Part shown: piece by piece, positions 14,981 to 22,738 of the stretch | Position numbering within the stretch: the first letter of the stretch is position 1 | How the letters are laid out: each line of letters opens with the position of its first letter | Assembly (NCBI GenBank): GCA_050999295.1 | Contig: JBPCPI010000232.1 | Span: 1 to 23,680, forward strand | Direction of reading: 5' to 3' | DNA from: JACCQS01 sp050999295 | Lineage (GTDB): Bacteria > Actinomycetota > Actinomycetes > Mycobacteriales > Geodermatophilaceae | Length of the DNA: 23,680 nucleotides | The notes under the pieces: model-generated | What the model was told of the DNA's origin: nothing | What the model saw: only the letters and a program-made list of their open reading frames with translations | Databases searched by the model: none | Translations under genes and position numbers: made by a program

Positions 14981-15738
14981 AGGTCGCAGCGATCCAGCAC
15001 GACGTCACCTGGGAGGACAAGGACGCCAACTTCGCTCACCTCCGACCACAGATCGCGTCCGCGGCCGAGAAGGGTGCCCGGTTGGTCGCCCTGACCGAGA
15101 TGTTCGCCACGGGCTTCTCGATGGCATCGACGACGCTGGCCGAAAGCCACGACGGTCCGAGCACCCAGTTTCTGCGCGAGCAGGCCCAGACCCACGAGAT
15201 CTGGATCGGTGGGTCGATCATCCAGCGGCACCCGTCGGTTCGGCTGCCCTACAACCAGTTCGTACTCGCCGGCCCGGCCGGGCAGGTGCACCGGTACGCG
15301 AAGATGCACCCGTTCACCTACCACGGCGAACACGAGCACTACACCGCTGGCTCCCAGTCGATCACCATGGATGTCGAGGGGCTCCGGATCACGCCGTTCA
15401 TCTGTTACGACCTGCGCTTCGCCGACATCTTCTGGGAACGGGCGGCCCAGACCGACTGCTATCTCGTCGTCGCCAGCTGGCCCGCGCCGCGCCGGGCGCA
15501 CTGGCGCGCTCTGCTGACCGCACGAGCGATCGAGAACCAGGCGTATGTCGTGGGCGTCAACCGGGTCGGCCGCGGCGGCGATAGCGACCACGTCGGGGAC
15601 AGCGTGATCGTCGACCCCTCCGGCGAGACGGTGGCCGATGCGGGGGCCAAGGAGCAGACGATCTTCGCCGACCTCGACCCGACGGCAGTGGCCAAGGTGC
15701 GCGCCGACTTCCCGTTCCTGGCCGATCGCCGCAGCTGA
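14977..15738 (+). CDS. Carbon-nitrogen hydrolase, omega-amidase type (YafV/Nit2-like)
   Basis: This 253-residue nitrilase-superfamily protein shows the catalytic triad E41 (TEMFATGFS), K109 (RYAKMHPF) and C143 (FICYDLRF). Sequence and length fit the YafV/Nit2 omega-amidases. These hydrolyse alpha-ketoglutaramate or alpha-ketosuccinamate made by glutamine/asparagine transaminases, for example in methionine salvage (MtnU). The start ATG overlaps the aminotransferase stop, so both proteins are made from one mRNA. This supports a joint glutamine-dependent transamination route. Confidence 0.92.
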   Translation: MKVAAIQHDVTWEDKDANFAHLRPQIASAAEKGARLVALTEMFATGFSMASTTLAESHDGPSTQFLREQAQTHEIWIGGSIIQRHPSVRLPYNQFVLAGPAGQVHRYAKMHPFTYHGEHEHYTAGSQSITMDVEGLRITPFICYDLRFADIFWERAAQTDCYLVVASWPAPRRAHWRALLTARAIENQAYVVGVNRVGRGGDSDHVGDSVIVDPSGETVADAGAKEQTIFADLDPTAVAKVRADFPFLADRRS

Positions 15739-15788
15739 GCCGGCCGGGTGCTGCCGCTACTGACCTGGGAACGCCGTTCGGATGCGGG

Positions 15789-15965
15789 CTAACCGCCCGA
15801 GCCGGCTCGGGTCAGGCGCCGGCCGATCTCGCGAGCAGCCTCCTGCAGCTCTGGACACCTGACGATCCGGTACGGCGCCGGGATCGCTGCGAGTCGCTCG
15901 GCATACCAGCCCGGGTTGCTGGTGCTGCCCAGCAGGCGGGTGGTCTCGCCATCGAGCGGCATGAG
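15789..15965 (-). pseudogene. WYL-domain regulator, C-terminal remnant
   Basis: About 58 codons on the minus strand read LDGETTRLLGSTSNPGWYAERLAAI, then CPELQEAAREIGRRL, ending in TAG (15791-15789). This is the usual C-terminal end of YafY-type WYL regulators. The helix-turn-helix and the rest of the WYL domain (normally 300 or more residues) are missing. Upstream the frame runs into antisense of the GNAT remnant. No start or promoter is present. It is a remnant left by a deletion. Confidence 0.6.
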
Positions 15966-16256
15966 CTGTCCGAACGAGGACAAGGACGACGACGACATCT
16001 GGGCGGTGACCTGCTTCGCGGTTCGAAAGGGCTACCGCAAGCGCGGTCTCACCTACGCGCTGGCCAAGGCGGCCGTCGACTTCGCCCGCGAGCGCGGCGC
16101 CACCGCAGTCGAGGGCTACGCGATGATCACCGAACCCGGCAAGGAGATCACCTGGCGTGAGCTGCACGTCGGGTGCTCAGCGTTTACGAGGAGGCGGGGC
16201 TGCGTGCGGTCAGCCGGCCGTCCAAGCGACGGATCGTCATGCGGATCGACTTCTGA
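15961..16256 (+). pseudogene. GNAT acetyltransferase remnant, 5'-truncated and frameshifted
   Basis: From about 15961 the frame reads DIWAVTCFAVRKGYRKRG, then LTYALAKAAVDFARERGA (the acetyl-CoA loop R-K-G-Y-R-K-R-G and following helix), then PGKEITWRELHVG. The expected continuation (LSVYEEAGLRAVSRPSKRR, then IVMRIDF, stop 16254-16256) is in another frame from 16176 on, which fits loss of one base near 16174-16175. Roughly the first 90 residues expected of this GNAT group are absent; the sequence before 15961 is antisense to the WYL remnant. Translation could start at the ATG at 15961, but no full GNAT fold would result. Confidence 0.7.
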
Positions 16257-16352
16257 AGGGCTCCCGCCCCGTGCGTGTCGGAGCTTGGGATCGACCTCGA
16301 CGGCCGGCCGTCGTACGCCGAGGTGGTGGCGGTGCACACCGGCACCAGATCG

Positions 16353-16358
16353 TATGGT
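16353..16358 (+). promoter_or_regulatory. -10 box for leaderless DUF3072 gene
   Basis: TATGGT ends 7 nt before the ATG at 16366. No ribosome binding site and no convincing -35 box are seen. The surrounding 109 bp after the GNAT remnant hold no other recognisable feature. Confidence 0.45.
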
Positions 16359-16365
16359 GAGCGCC

Positions 16366-16692
16366 ATGACTGAGCAGAGCAGTTCCCAAGAACAGGCAGA
16401 CGCGCAAGGAACGGGGGAATGGCGCGGTCCCAACGCCGCGCAGACGCCGGTCAATGTGCCCGAAGATGGCGAGGCCGCCATCCAGGACGGCATCGTGAAC
16501 ACCGGTCAGCCCGGAGACCCGACGCTGGAAAAGGATCCTGAGGATTGGGTGACCGGGGACGAGCCGGCCACCGGAGCACAGCTCAGCTATCTGGAGACGC
16601 TGTCTCGCCGGGTCGGCCGCGATGTGCCTGACCGGCTCACGAAGGCCGAAGCGTCCCGGCTGATCGACGAACTCCAGTCGCAGGCGAAGTAG
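16366..16692 (+). CDS. DUF3072 domain-containing small acidic protein
   Basis: This 108-residue protein has an acidic, low-complexity N-terminal half (…NVPEDGEAAIQDGIVNTGQP…) and a C-terminal DUF3072 domain (residues ~70-105: ATGAQLSYLETLSRRVGRDV, then LTKAEASRLIDELQ). The domain resembles a small SAP/LEM-like helical motif. It is common in actinobacterial and proteobacterial small proteins of unknown function. The start is fixed by the -10 box 7 nt upstream. The longer open frame belongs to the GNAT remnant upstream. Confidence 0.85.
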   Translation: MTEQSSSQEQADAQGTGEWRGPNAAQTPVNVPEDGEAAIQDGIVNTGQPGDPTLEKDPEDWVTGDEPATGAQLSYLETLSRRVGRDVPDRLTKAEASRLIDELQSQAK

Positions 16693-16871
16693 CGGCCCTG
16701 AACGTCCGGTGAGACGGCTTACCCGCAACCCGGTGACTCGACCCAGCTGCACGCTGTGTGGCGCGACGGTACGAGGGGCGGTTGCTGAGCGTAAGTTCGG
16801 GTAACTCAAAGTTCTTGGAAAAAGGTTGGGCTGCAAGCTCTCTGGGCCCAAGAAATGTCCGACCCCGTCTC

Positions 16872-16877
16872 TAGTGT
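16872..16877 (+). promoter_or_regulatory. -10 box for leaderless DUF222/HNH gene
   Basis: TAGTGT is followed by 7 nt and then the GTG at 16885. If it is real, the ATG at 16855 lies upstream of the transcript and cannot be used. Confidence 0.4.
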
Positions 16878-16884
16878 TCGGGCT

Positions 16885-18201
16885 GTGAGCATCCAATCGG
16901 TTGAGATCCCGGTCGCGGGGATGCGCGATGCTCGCCTGCAGCGCCTTGGGCAGGCGCTCCAGGCCGCTGGGAGCCAGAGCTTGTGGTCACTCAGCGACGA
17001 TGAGCTGGTCGGTCGGGTCGATGCGGCGATGCGGCTTCGTTCGCAGGCCGATGCTCTGCTGCTGGCTGCGGTTGGTGAGGTGGATGCTCGGGATCTGGCC
17101 CGCCGCCGTGGCGCGACCTCGATCCGGGCATGGCTGCGTGACGCGCACCGCTGCGACCCTCGCGAGGCCGGACGGCTGACCGCGACCGCCCGCGGGCTGC
17201 GGTCGGGCTTGGCTGCCACCGGCGAGGCGATGGCCGCGGGGGCGGTGAGTTTGGATCAGGCTCGGGTGATCGTCCGGTACGTCGGCGAGCTGGCCAAGGA
17301 GGTTCCCGCGCCGCTGGCCGCTCAGGGCGAGGCGGACATGATCGGCTTCTGCGCCCAGCTGGACCCGGTCCTGCTCGGCGTGGTCGGCCGGCGGCTGGCT
17401 GAACTGGTCGACCCCGAGGGCACCCAGGACCGCGACGAAGCCGAGGCCGTCGACCGCGAGACCAAAGCCACCGCCGCGCGCACCGCCAGTCTGACCCCGT
17501 TCGACGACAAGCCGGGCGGGAGCCTGCGGGCCGTGCTGGACGCCGAAGGGTACGCCACCATCGCCGCCTGGCTGGACGCCGCGGCCGCACCACCACCCCC
17601 GGCCCCCGATGGGATCCGCGACCCGCGCAGCCCCGGGCAGCGCCGGGCAGATGCGCTGATCGCCGCCTGCGAGCAGGGCCTGGCCGGCGGGAGCCTGCGC
17701 GCCAGGGGCGGGGTCAAGCCCCGGATCATCGTCACCATCCCGATCAGCTCACTGCTCGGATCAACCGGATACGGACTCACCCACGACGGCATGCAGATCA
17801 GCCCCACCCTGACCCGGGCGCTGGGCTGCGACGCCGAATTCCTAGCCGCCGTCCTCGATTCGGACGGGAACCTACTCGACTGCGGACGGCTCCACCGGTT
17901 GTTCTCCGGCAAGACCCGCCTCGCCCTCGACCTGCGCGACCGCGGCTGTACCTGGCCCGGCTGTGACCGGCCGATCTCATGGTGCGAGGCGCATCATCTA
18001 CTGCCCTGGCTCAGGGGCGGTGAGACGAAGCCGTCCAACGGAGCACTGCTTTGCCCCTATCATCACCGGGAGATCGAAAAAGGCGAATGGGAGATCCAAA
18101 TCCGCGACCACCGGGCCTGGTTCCGCCCCCCGAAATGGATCGACCCGACCCAACGCTGGCGGCTCAACCACCTCCATCACCCGCCACCCCAACGGCAATG
18201 A
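16885..18201 (+). CDS. DUF222 / HNH endonuclease-signature protein (13E12-repeat family)
   Basis: This is a 438-residue protein from the GTG at 16885. DUF222 covers the N-terminal two thirds (…SDDELVGRVDAAMRLRSQADALLL…, …LWLRDAHRC-like helix…). The C-terminal HNH nuclease motif is CTWPGCDRPISWCEAHHLLP, then GGETKPSNGALLCPYHHREI. This multi-copy actinobacterial family (13E12 proteins of mycobacteria) is of unknown function and is often considered mobile or related to DNA-damage promoters. The ATG at 16855 is an alternative start adding 10 residues, but neither start has a ribosome binding site and the GTG has a well-placed -10 box. A short hairpin follows the stop. Confidence 0.9.
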   Translation: MSIQSVEIPVAGMRDARLQRLGQALQAAGSQSLWSLSDDELVGRVDAAMRLRSQADALLLAAVGEVDARDLARRRGATSIRAWLRDAHRCDPREAGRLTATARGLRSGLAATGEAMAAGAVSLDQARVIVRYVGELAKEVPAPLAAQGEADMIGFCAQLDPVLLGVVGRRLAELVDPEGTQDRDEAEAVDRETKATAARTASLTPFDDKPGGSLRAVLDAEGYATIAAWLDAAAAPPPPAPDGIRDPRSPGQRRADALIAACEQGLAGGSLRARGGVKPRIIVTIPISSLLGSTGYGLTHDGMQISPTLTRALGCDAEFLAAVLDSDGNLLDCGRLHRLFSGKTRLALDLRDRGCTWPGCDRPISWCEAHHLLPWLRGGETKPSNGALLCPYHHREIEKGEWEIQIRDHRAWFRPPKWIDPTQRWRLNHLHHPPPQRQ

Positions 18202-18203
18202 CC

Positions 18204-18224
18204 CGACCGAGCAACTGTCGGTCG
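18204..18224. terminator. Hairpin between convergent DUF222 and TetR genes
   Basis: A perfect 7-bp GC-rich stem (CGACCGA/TCGGTCG) with a 7-nt loop lies 3 nt after the DUF222 stop. No U tract follows, so it would be a U-less hairpin of the kind proposed for actinobacteria. Confidence 0.4.
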
Positions 18225-18258
18225 CCCAACCGTCCCGAACGCACGCCATGGTGGTCCG

Positions 18259-18852
18259 CTAGCTTGCCCGAGCCGCTGCGTGCGGTGCGTCGAGGCCGCC
18301 GACGATCAGCGTGACTCCTTGACGTAGTCGCCTACGAGTCACGTCGGCATCGGTCAGGTCGGCCTCCAGACCCTTAGCCAGAGCCAGCACCAGGTCGGCG
18401 ACCTCAGCCGGCTCGATGTCGACCAGCCGGACATCGCCGCGCTCCTGCGCGTCGGCGACCACATTGGCGATCATCTCGTGCATCGCGTCGGCGTACCCCT
18501 CGTAGAGGTCGCCGGTGATCCGGGTGCCGGCGCCGAGCAGCTCCTCCGCGTGGGGGCTGTCGGCCATCAGTTGTAGTGCCAGCTCCACTTTCACCGAAAG
18601 CACGCCGTGCAGGCGCTCGGCCAGCGGCGCGTCATTCGCCGCAGCCGCGCTCGATCGCGCCAGCGCCCCGTCGAAGATCCGGGTCGTCAGGCGGCGGAAC
18701 GCGTCGTCCTTGTTCTGCACGTGCTGGTACACGGCCGCGCGCGACATCTCGGCGGCCACCGCGATGTCGTCCATGGTGGTACGGCGTACGCCGTGCCGAG
18801 CGAAACTCGCGTACGCGGCGTCGAGGATCCGCTCAAGCCGGTCGTCGGACAC
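18259..18852 (-). CDS. TetR/AcrR-family transcriptional regulator
   Basis: This is a 197-residue protein from the GTG at 18852. The N-terminal HTH is ILDAAYASFARHGVRRTTMD, then DIAVAAEMSRAAVYQHVQNK (residues ~8-47), followed by a helical ligand domain (…ADLVLALAKGLEADL…). A TTG at 18861 is an alternative start. The gene lies 42 bp behind the FAD subunit of the molybdenum hydroxylase on the same strand. It is therefore probably the last gene of that operon and its autoregulated repressor. The likely operator is the TTGAC/GTCAA inverted arrangement in front of the operon at 22497-22537 (inference). Confidence 0.88.
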   Translation of the reverse strand: MSDDRLERILDAAYASFARHGVRRTTMDDIAVAAEMSRAAVYQHVQNKDDAFRRLTTRIFDGALARSSAAAANDAPLAERLHGVLSVKVELALQLMADSPHAEELLGAGTRITGDLYEGYADAMHEMIANVVADAQERGDVRLVDIEPAEVADLVLALAKGLEADLTDADVTRRRLRQGVTLIVGGLDAPHAAARAS

Positions 18853-18894
18853 GCTGACCAATATTGCACGGCGCCTTGCCGCCCGAGCCTCGTT

Positions 18895-19905
18895 TCATGC
18901 CGGCGGGGCCAACACCGAGCCTCTGGCGGTTTTGGCCAAAACCGCCAAGGGTTTGGTGGCTCGCTCCAGCACCTCCAGCACGGTGTCGCGGAGCAGACCT
19001 ACCTTGTAACCCGTTTGTCCCAGCGGCTCGCAACGTTGGATCGCGGTCTCGGCGGCGGCCAGCAGGCCGGCCGTGCCGTCCGCAGTGAGCGCCGTCCCGA
19101 TCAGGGCGGCTTCGACCTCGGGCAGTCGCAATGGGGTGTGGGCGACGCCCCCCACCGCAACAGCGGCCCTGGTGATCCTCGGGCCGTCCAGCACAATTCG
19201 CGCTACAGCCTCCACCAGCGGCCATTCAGCCTCCGCCCGGCTGATCGCCCGGTGATAGGCGCCGCGTTCGCCAGAGGTGGGCACGGGGAGCTGCACCGCG
19301 AGCAGCACCTCGCTCGGCGCAAGCAGATGGTCGCGGGTCGGGTCGGAGCCGTCGCCGTACAGCTCGCTCACCGGCAACAGGCCGCGATCGTGCACCTCGG
19401 CGTGCGCGTCATAGGCCAGCAGCGCCATGGCCATCGAGGACGGGTGCGGAGCCACGCATGGACCCTGATCGATGACGACCGAGTACAGGTGCAGGCCGTC
19501 CCTCGCTGGACAGCCGTCGCCACCGGTCTGGAAGCACGAGAAATGTGGGTTGCGGTAGTACCAGCACCGGTTGCGCTGCAACAGGTTCCCGCCGAGTGTC
19601 CCGGCTGCTCGGATCTGTGGGGTGGCCAGAGCGCCGGCCGTTGCAGTGAGGGCTGGATAGGCGACGCGCAGCCGCGGGTCGGCTCCCATCTCGGCGATCG
19701 TGGTCAGGGCGCCGATCCGCGCCGAGCCATCCGCCAACCACTCGATCCCTGCGGGCATGCCGGGGACGATGTGCAGATCGACGAACGGACCTGGCGCCTG
19801 CCCGGAGCGTTGCCGCGCCGTCACGTCCGTACCGCCGGCTCGTAGCTCGCCGCCGTTGTCCGACAACGAGCGAGTGACCGCATCGAGGCTGGTCAGGATG
19901 GTCAT
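18895..19905 (-). CDS. Molybdenum hydroxylase FAD-binding subunit (PaoB/YagS-like, with four-Cys loop)
   Basis: This 336-residue CoxM/XdhB-type subunit has the FAD motifs RAGGTDVTARQ (~22-32) and AAGTLGGNLLQR (~100-111). Four cysteines, C114, C124, C132 and C150 (NRCWYYRNPHFSCF, GCPARDG, GPCVAPH), match the loop that binds an extra 4Fe-4S cluster in E. coli PaoB. It would carry electrons between the Fe-S domain and FAD in an aldehyde/xanthine-oxidoreductase complex. The ATG overlaps the stop of the upstream gene by 4 nt (ATGA). The last ~20 residues (from KPLAVLAKTA on) are encoded by an inserted repeat-family-2 palindrome, so the native protein probably ended near the preceding LERAT. Confidence 0.9.
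   Translation of the reverse strand: MTILTSLDAVTRSLSDNGGELRAGGTDVTARQRSGQAPGPFVDLHIVPGMPAGIEWLADGSARIGALTTIAEMGADPRLRVAYPALTATAGALATPQIRAAGTLGGNLLQRNRCWYYRNPHFSCFQTGGDGCPARDGLHLYSVVIDQGPCVAPHPSSMAMALLAYDAHAEVHDRGLLPVSELYGDGSDPTRDHLLAPSEVLLAVQLPVPTSGERGAYHRAISRAEAEWPLVEAVARIVLDGPRITRAAVAVGGVAHTPLRLPEVEAALIGTALTADGTAGLLAAAETAIQRCEPLGQTGYKVGLLRDTVLEVLERATKPLAVLAKTARGSVLAPPA
18924..18947. repeat. Perfect 24-bp palindrome, repeat family 2, copy B (inside coding sequence)
   Basis: TGGCGGTTTTGG followed by its complement is identical to the core of 13675-13700. Here it lies within the last codons of the FAD subunit gene and encodes LAVLAKTA without breaking the frame. It also lies just upstream of the tetR start. 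Confidence 0.9.
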
Positions 19906-22481
19906 GTGGAGAGCCCTTCGAGGAGGCGGTCCGGCCGGATGGGCAGCTCGCGCGGTCGCCAGCCGGTCGCGGCGTGTACGGCGTTGCCGACCGACGCCGC
20001 GACGCCGACAGTCGCGACCTCGCCGAGGCCGATGCCCTGACCGTTCACGTGCTCCCAGCCGTCGCGATGGAAGTGGATCTCGATCTCGGGAGTGTCCCCG
20101 ATGCCCGGGATCCGGTAGTCCTCGAGATTGTCTGTCAGCACCACGCCGGTATTCGGGTCGGTGTGGCGCTGTTCGTACAACGCGAAACCGACACCTTGGA
20201 TGATCGAGCCCTCGCACTGGCTGCGGGCCAGTTGCTCGGCGTAAATGTGCCCCACCGCGATTCCACCCCAGACCCGGGTAGCCCGGATCTTGGCGAGCCG
20301 GGTATCCACCTCGACCTCGGTGACGTGGACGGCACCGCTGAATCCGCGGCCGACCGCGAGGTCGTTCAGCGCCATGGGCGTGACGTACCCGCGACGATCC
20401 CGCGCACGTTTGCCCACGACCTTCAGTCCGTCCGCGCTCTCGAGGCGGTCGAGCACAGAACCGCTGCCGCCCTTGTCGCCGAGCGCCGCGCGCAACCGAA
20501 CAGCGGCATCGCTGGCCGCCGGCGCCAGAGACGGTGTCGTGCGACTACCTCCGGCCATCGGTCCGTGCACGGTGTCGGTCTGACCGACCAGCACTCGGAC
20601 CCGGTCCGGCGGCAGGCCGAGCTCGGTGCACAGGATGTCGGTGATGACCGATCGGATTCCGGTGCCGACATCCTGGGTGGCGGTACGGGCAACCACAACT
20701 CCATCGTCGACGGTGAGTTCGAGTTCGCTTCCCGGGTCCAGGAAGTAGAACCAGTTGGCTGCCGCCACGCCCACGCCGCGGCGGAACCGTCCGGACTGAG
20801 ACCCGGGCGCGGGGCGCTCCGCCCATACCTGGAGTGCTGCCGCCCAGTCGTAGAGCGCGCGGCGCTTGGGGTTGCCGTCCCAGCGGCTGCGCAGCGCGAT
20901 CGGATCCTCGTCGAGCCGGATGGCCATCTCATCGACCGCCTGTTCCAGGGCCCACGCCAGCGGTGGACCGCCCGGTCCGCGGAACGGCGTCGCCGGAGGA
21001 TGGTTGGTGAGGACGTCGTAGTCCCGCAGCCGACGCGGGGAGTTCCCGTACATGAACCGGCCCAGCAGAGCGACCCCGGAGGCGATGGAAACGCCGCCTT
21101 CGCCGTGAACGTCCACTGTCATGGCTGCCAGGTCGCCGTCCGCGTCGGCCAACAGGTTCACTTGCGACTCGGTCCCGGAGCGGTTACCAGCCGCGGTCAA
21201 TTCCGCTGATCGATCCAGGATCACCCGGACCGGGGCACCGGTGGCGCGGGCAAGTTCGACCGCGGCATCGACCTCCTGGGTGAGCGCATTCTTGGCCCCG
21301 AAACCCCCGCCGACGTGTTCGGCGTACCCGTGCACCTTGTCCGGCTTGAGATTCCACCGCTTTGCGGCGGCCTGGGTGAGCACCGCGATCGCCTGGGCCG
21401 AGACGTACAGATGCAGATCGCCGTGAGCGTCCCAACGGGCGACGCAGCCGTGTGGTTCCAAGGTGGTGTGGACCTGGACCGCGGTGCTGAACCGACCGGA
21501 GACCAGTCTCGGATTCCCCTCGCTGCGTGCCTTCTCGATGCGTCTAGCCGCCGTGCCGCCGCGCCAGCCCATGGACGTGGGTCCGCGTACGTTGCCGTTC
21601 CACTTCGTTGGTAGCACCGGCCCCTCGGCCGAGACCGGGGCGTCCTTGCGGGTGACCTTCGATCCGTAGATCACCGGGGCGTCTGGCCGCAGGGCCTGCC
21701 TGACGTCGAGCACCGGCGGCCGTTCGTCGTAGTCCACCACGACCTGGCTGGCGGCCGCCCGTGCTGCGGCCAAAGTGGGCCCGGCGATGACGGCGATCGG
21801 CTGGCCGACGTAGCGGACGGTTCGGTCGTCGGGCAGCAACTCCACCAGAGTGGTCCCAGCCGGGGGCTCGACCTTGCCGATGACTGCATGCGCGCTGCTG
21901 GAGCGGATCATGACACCCTCGAGCTGTCCGTCCAGGCGGATATTGGTCGTGTAGCGCGCCCGGCCGGTGATCTTGTCCATGGCCTCGACCCGCGACGGCG
22001 GCGGCGCGTCGACGCCGTCGTGCGCGCCGGTGCAGGCAGCAGCGACCGCTGCGTAGATCCCGGCATAGGCGCCGCAGCGACACAGATGACCGGCCAGCGC
22101 TTCGGCGATCACCGCGCGATCCGGGGCGAGGGCGCCATGCTCGGCGCGCCACTGATCGACAAAGGCCGCACCCTCGATCACGAACCCCGGGGTGCAGTAC
22201 CCGCACTGCAGGCCGTCGTGGGCGGCCATCGCCAGCTGGATGGGATGGCTGCCGGTCAACCCCTCGACCGTAGTCACCGACCGACTCTCGAGCGCGGCCG
22301 ACGGCAGCAAGCAGCTCGCCATCGGCTTGCCGTCCACCTGCACCGTGCAGGCGCCGCACACCCCGGTTCCGCAGACCAGCTTCGTACCGGTCAGACCGAG
22401 TGTGTCGCGCAACACCGTGACTGCGGTGTCATCCTCCATCCCGTCCAGTTCGTGGGCCGTGCCGTTGACCGAGACCTTCAT
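19902..22481 (-). CDS. Fused 2Fe-2S and molybdopterin-binding subunit of a xanthine dehydrogenase/aldehyde oxidoreductase-family enzyme
   Basis: This is an 859-residue protein. Residues 1-150 form a CoxS/PaoA-like domain with a plant-type 2Fe-2S site (C37, C42, C45, C57) and a second site (C93, C96, C134, C136; QCGYCTPGF, CRCGAYAG). The rest is the CoxL/PaoC-like Mo subunit: ITGRARYTTNI (~172), HVGGGFGAKN (~390), PFRGPGGPPL (~500), and GLGEVATVG near the C-terminus, which holds the catalytic Glu. Type I CO dehydrogenase motifs are absent. Related enzymes hydroxylate aldehydes or N-heterocycles; the substrate is not predictable. In most relatives the 2Fe-2S and Mo parts are separate genes. No Tat signal is seen. 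The ATG at 22481, with GGGGG a few nt upstream, is preferred over a TTG at 22493. Confidence 0.9.
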   Translation of the reverse strand: MKVSVNGTAHELDGMEDDTAVTVLRDTLGLTGTKLVCGTGVCGACTVQVDGKPMASCLLPSAALESRSVTTVEGLTGSHPIQLAMAAHDGLQCGYCTPGFVIEGAAFVDQWRAEHGALAPDRAVIAEALAGHLCRCGAYAGIYAAVAAACTGAHDGVDAPPPSRVEAMDKITGRARYTTNIRLDGQLEGVMIRSSSAHAVIGKVEPPAGTTLVELLPDDRTVRYVGQPIAVIAGPTLAAARAAASQVVVDYDERPPVLDVRQALRPDAPVIYGSKVTRKDAPVSAEGPVLPTKWNGNVRGPTSMGWRGGTAARRIEKARSEGNPRLVSGRFSTAVQVHTTLEPHGCVARWDAHGDLHLYVSAQAIAVLTQAAAKRWNLKPDKVHGYAEHVGGGFGAKNALTQEVDAAVELARATGAPVRVILDRSAELTAAGNRSGTESQVNLLADADGDLAAMTVDVHGEGGVSIASGVALLGRFMYGNSPRRLRDYDVLTNHPPATPFRGPGGPPLAWALEQAVDEMAIRLDEDPIALRSRWDGNPKRRALYDWAAALQVWAERPAPGSQSGRFRRGVGVAAANWFYFLDPGSELELTVDDGVVVARTATQDVGTGIRSVITDILCTELGLPPDRVRVLVGQTDTVHGPMAGGSRTTPSLAPAASDAAVRLRAALGDKGGSGSVLDRLESADGLKVVGKRARDRRGYVTPMALNDLAVGRGFSGAVHVTEVEVDTRLAKIRATRVWGGIAVGHIYAEQLARSQCEGSIIQGVGFALYEQRHTDPNTGVVLTDNLEDYRIPGIGDTPEIEIHFHRDGWEHVNGQGIGLGEVATVGVAASVGNAVHAATGWRPRELPIRPDRLLEGLST

Positions 22482-22496
22482 TCGTACCCCCAAGTA

Positions 22497-22537
22497 TTGA
22501 CGCAGTGACAGAGAATACTGATTTCGTCAGGTGTCAA
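22497..22537 (-). promoter_or_regulatory. Promoter/operator region of the molybdenum hydroxylase operon
   Basis: On the plus strand TTGAC (22497-22501) and TGAC (22506-22509) are mirrored by GTCA (22526-22529) and GTCAA (22533-22537), giving a near-palindromic operator of about 41 bp. On the minus strand TTGACA (22537-22532) and TATTCT (22517-22512) resemble -35 and -10 boxes, but the 14-bp spacing is short. This is a candidate target of the operon's TetR protein. Confidence 0.45.
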
Positions 22538-22596
22538 CCGAGCGGTCTGAATTGGCCAACAGAGGGCGTTGTGTGCGGCTGAACCAGGGCATCCTC

Positions 22597-22602
22597 TACA
22601 CT
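22597..22602 (+). promoter_or_regulatory. -10 box upstream of tRNA-Glu
   Basis: TACACT ends 23 nt before the first base of the tRNA-Glu fragment. The -35 region is unclear. Confidence 0.35.
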
Positions 22603-22625
22603 CGGCGGGCCCCGATGGTGCGCGA

Positions 22626-22672
22626 GCCCCCATCGTCTAGTGGTCCAGGACGCCGCCCTTTCAAGGCGGTAG
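22626..22672 (+). tRNA. tRNA-Glu(UUC), 5' part only
   Basis: The first ~47 nt are a clear tRNA-Glu: 5' acceptor strand GCCCCCA, D arm GTCTAGTGGTCCAGGAC, and anticodon arm CCGCC-CTTTCAA-GGCGG with anticodon TTC, then TAG. After 22672 the expected T arm (GGTTCGAATCC-type) and the 3' acceptor strand (TGGGGGC) are missing; the DNA becomes phage-like and less GC-rich. As it stands this gene cannot yield a tRNA. It marks an integration or rearrangement junction. Confidence 0.8.
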
Positions 22673-22738
22673 TCATGTTCATCCTTGCGCTCAATCGCGG
22701 CTTCTATGCCCTATTTCAGGACACGTCAGGTCACACGA

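Noticed and set aside
16812..16854. Inverted repeat TTCTTGG/CCAAGAA before the DUF222 gene
   Set aside because: It is only 7 bp with a 29-nt loop. It may be chance, although its position just upstream of the -10 box was noted.
18204..18947. CRISPR-like repeats
   Set aside because: Only isolated palindromes occur, with no regularly spaced repeats and no cas genes in the window.
20423..20470. GSVLDRL-coding stretch in the Mo subunit as a third copy of repeat family 2
   Set aside because: It shares only a short peptide-level resemblance with the flank of copy A; the TGGCGGTTTTGG palindrome is absent.
22626..22698. Complete tRNA-Glu
   Set aside because: Bases after 22672 cannot form the T stem or pair with the 5' acceptor strand.
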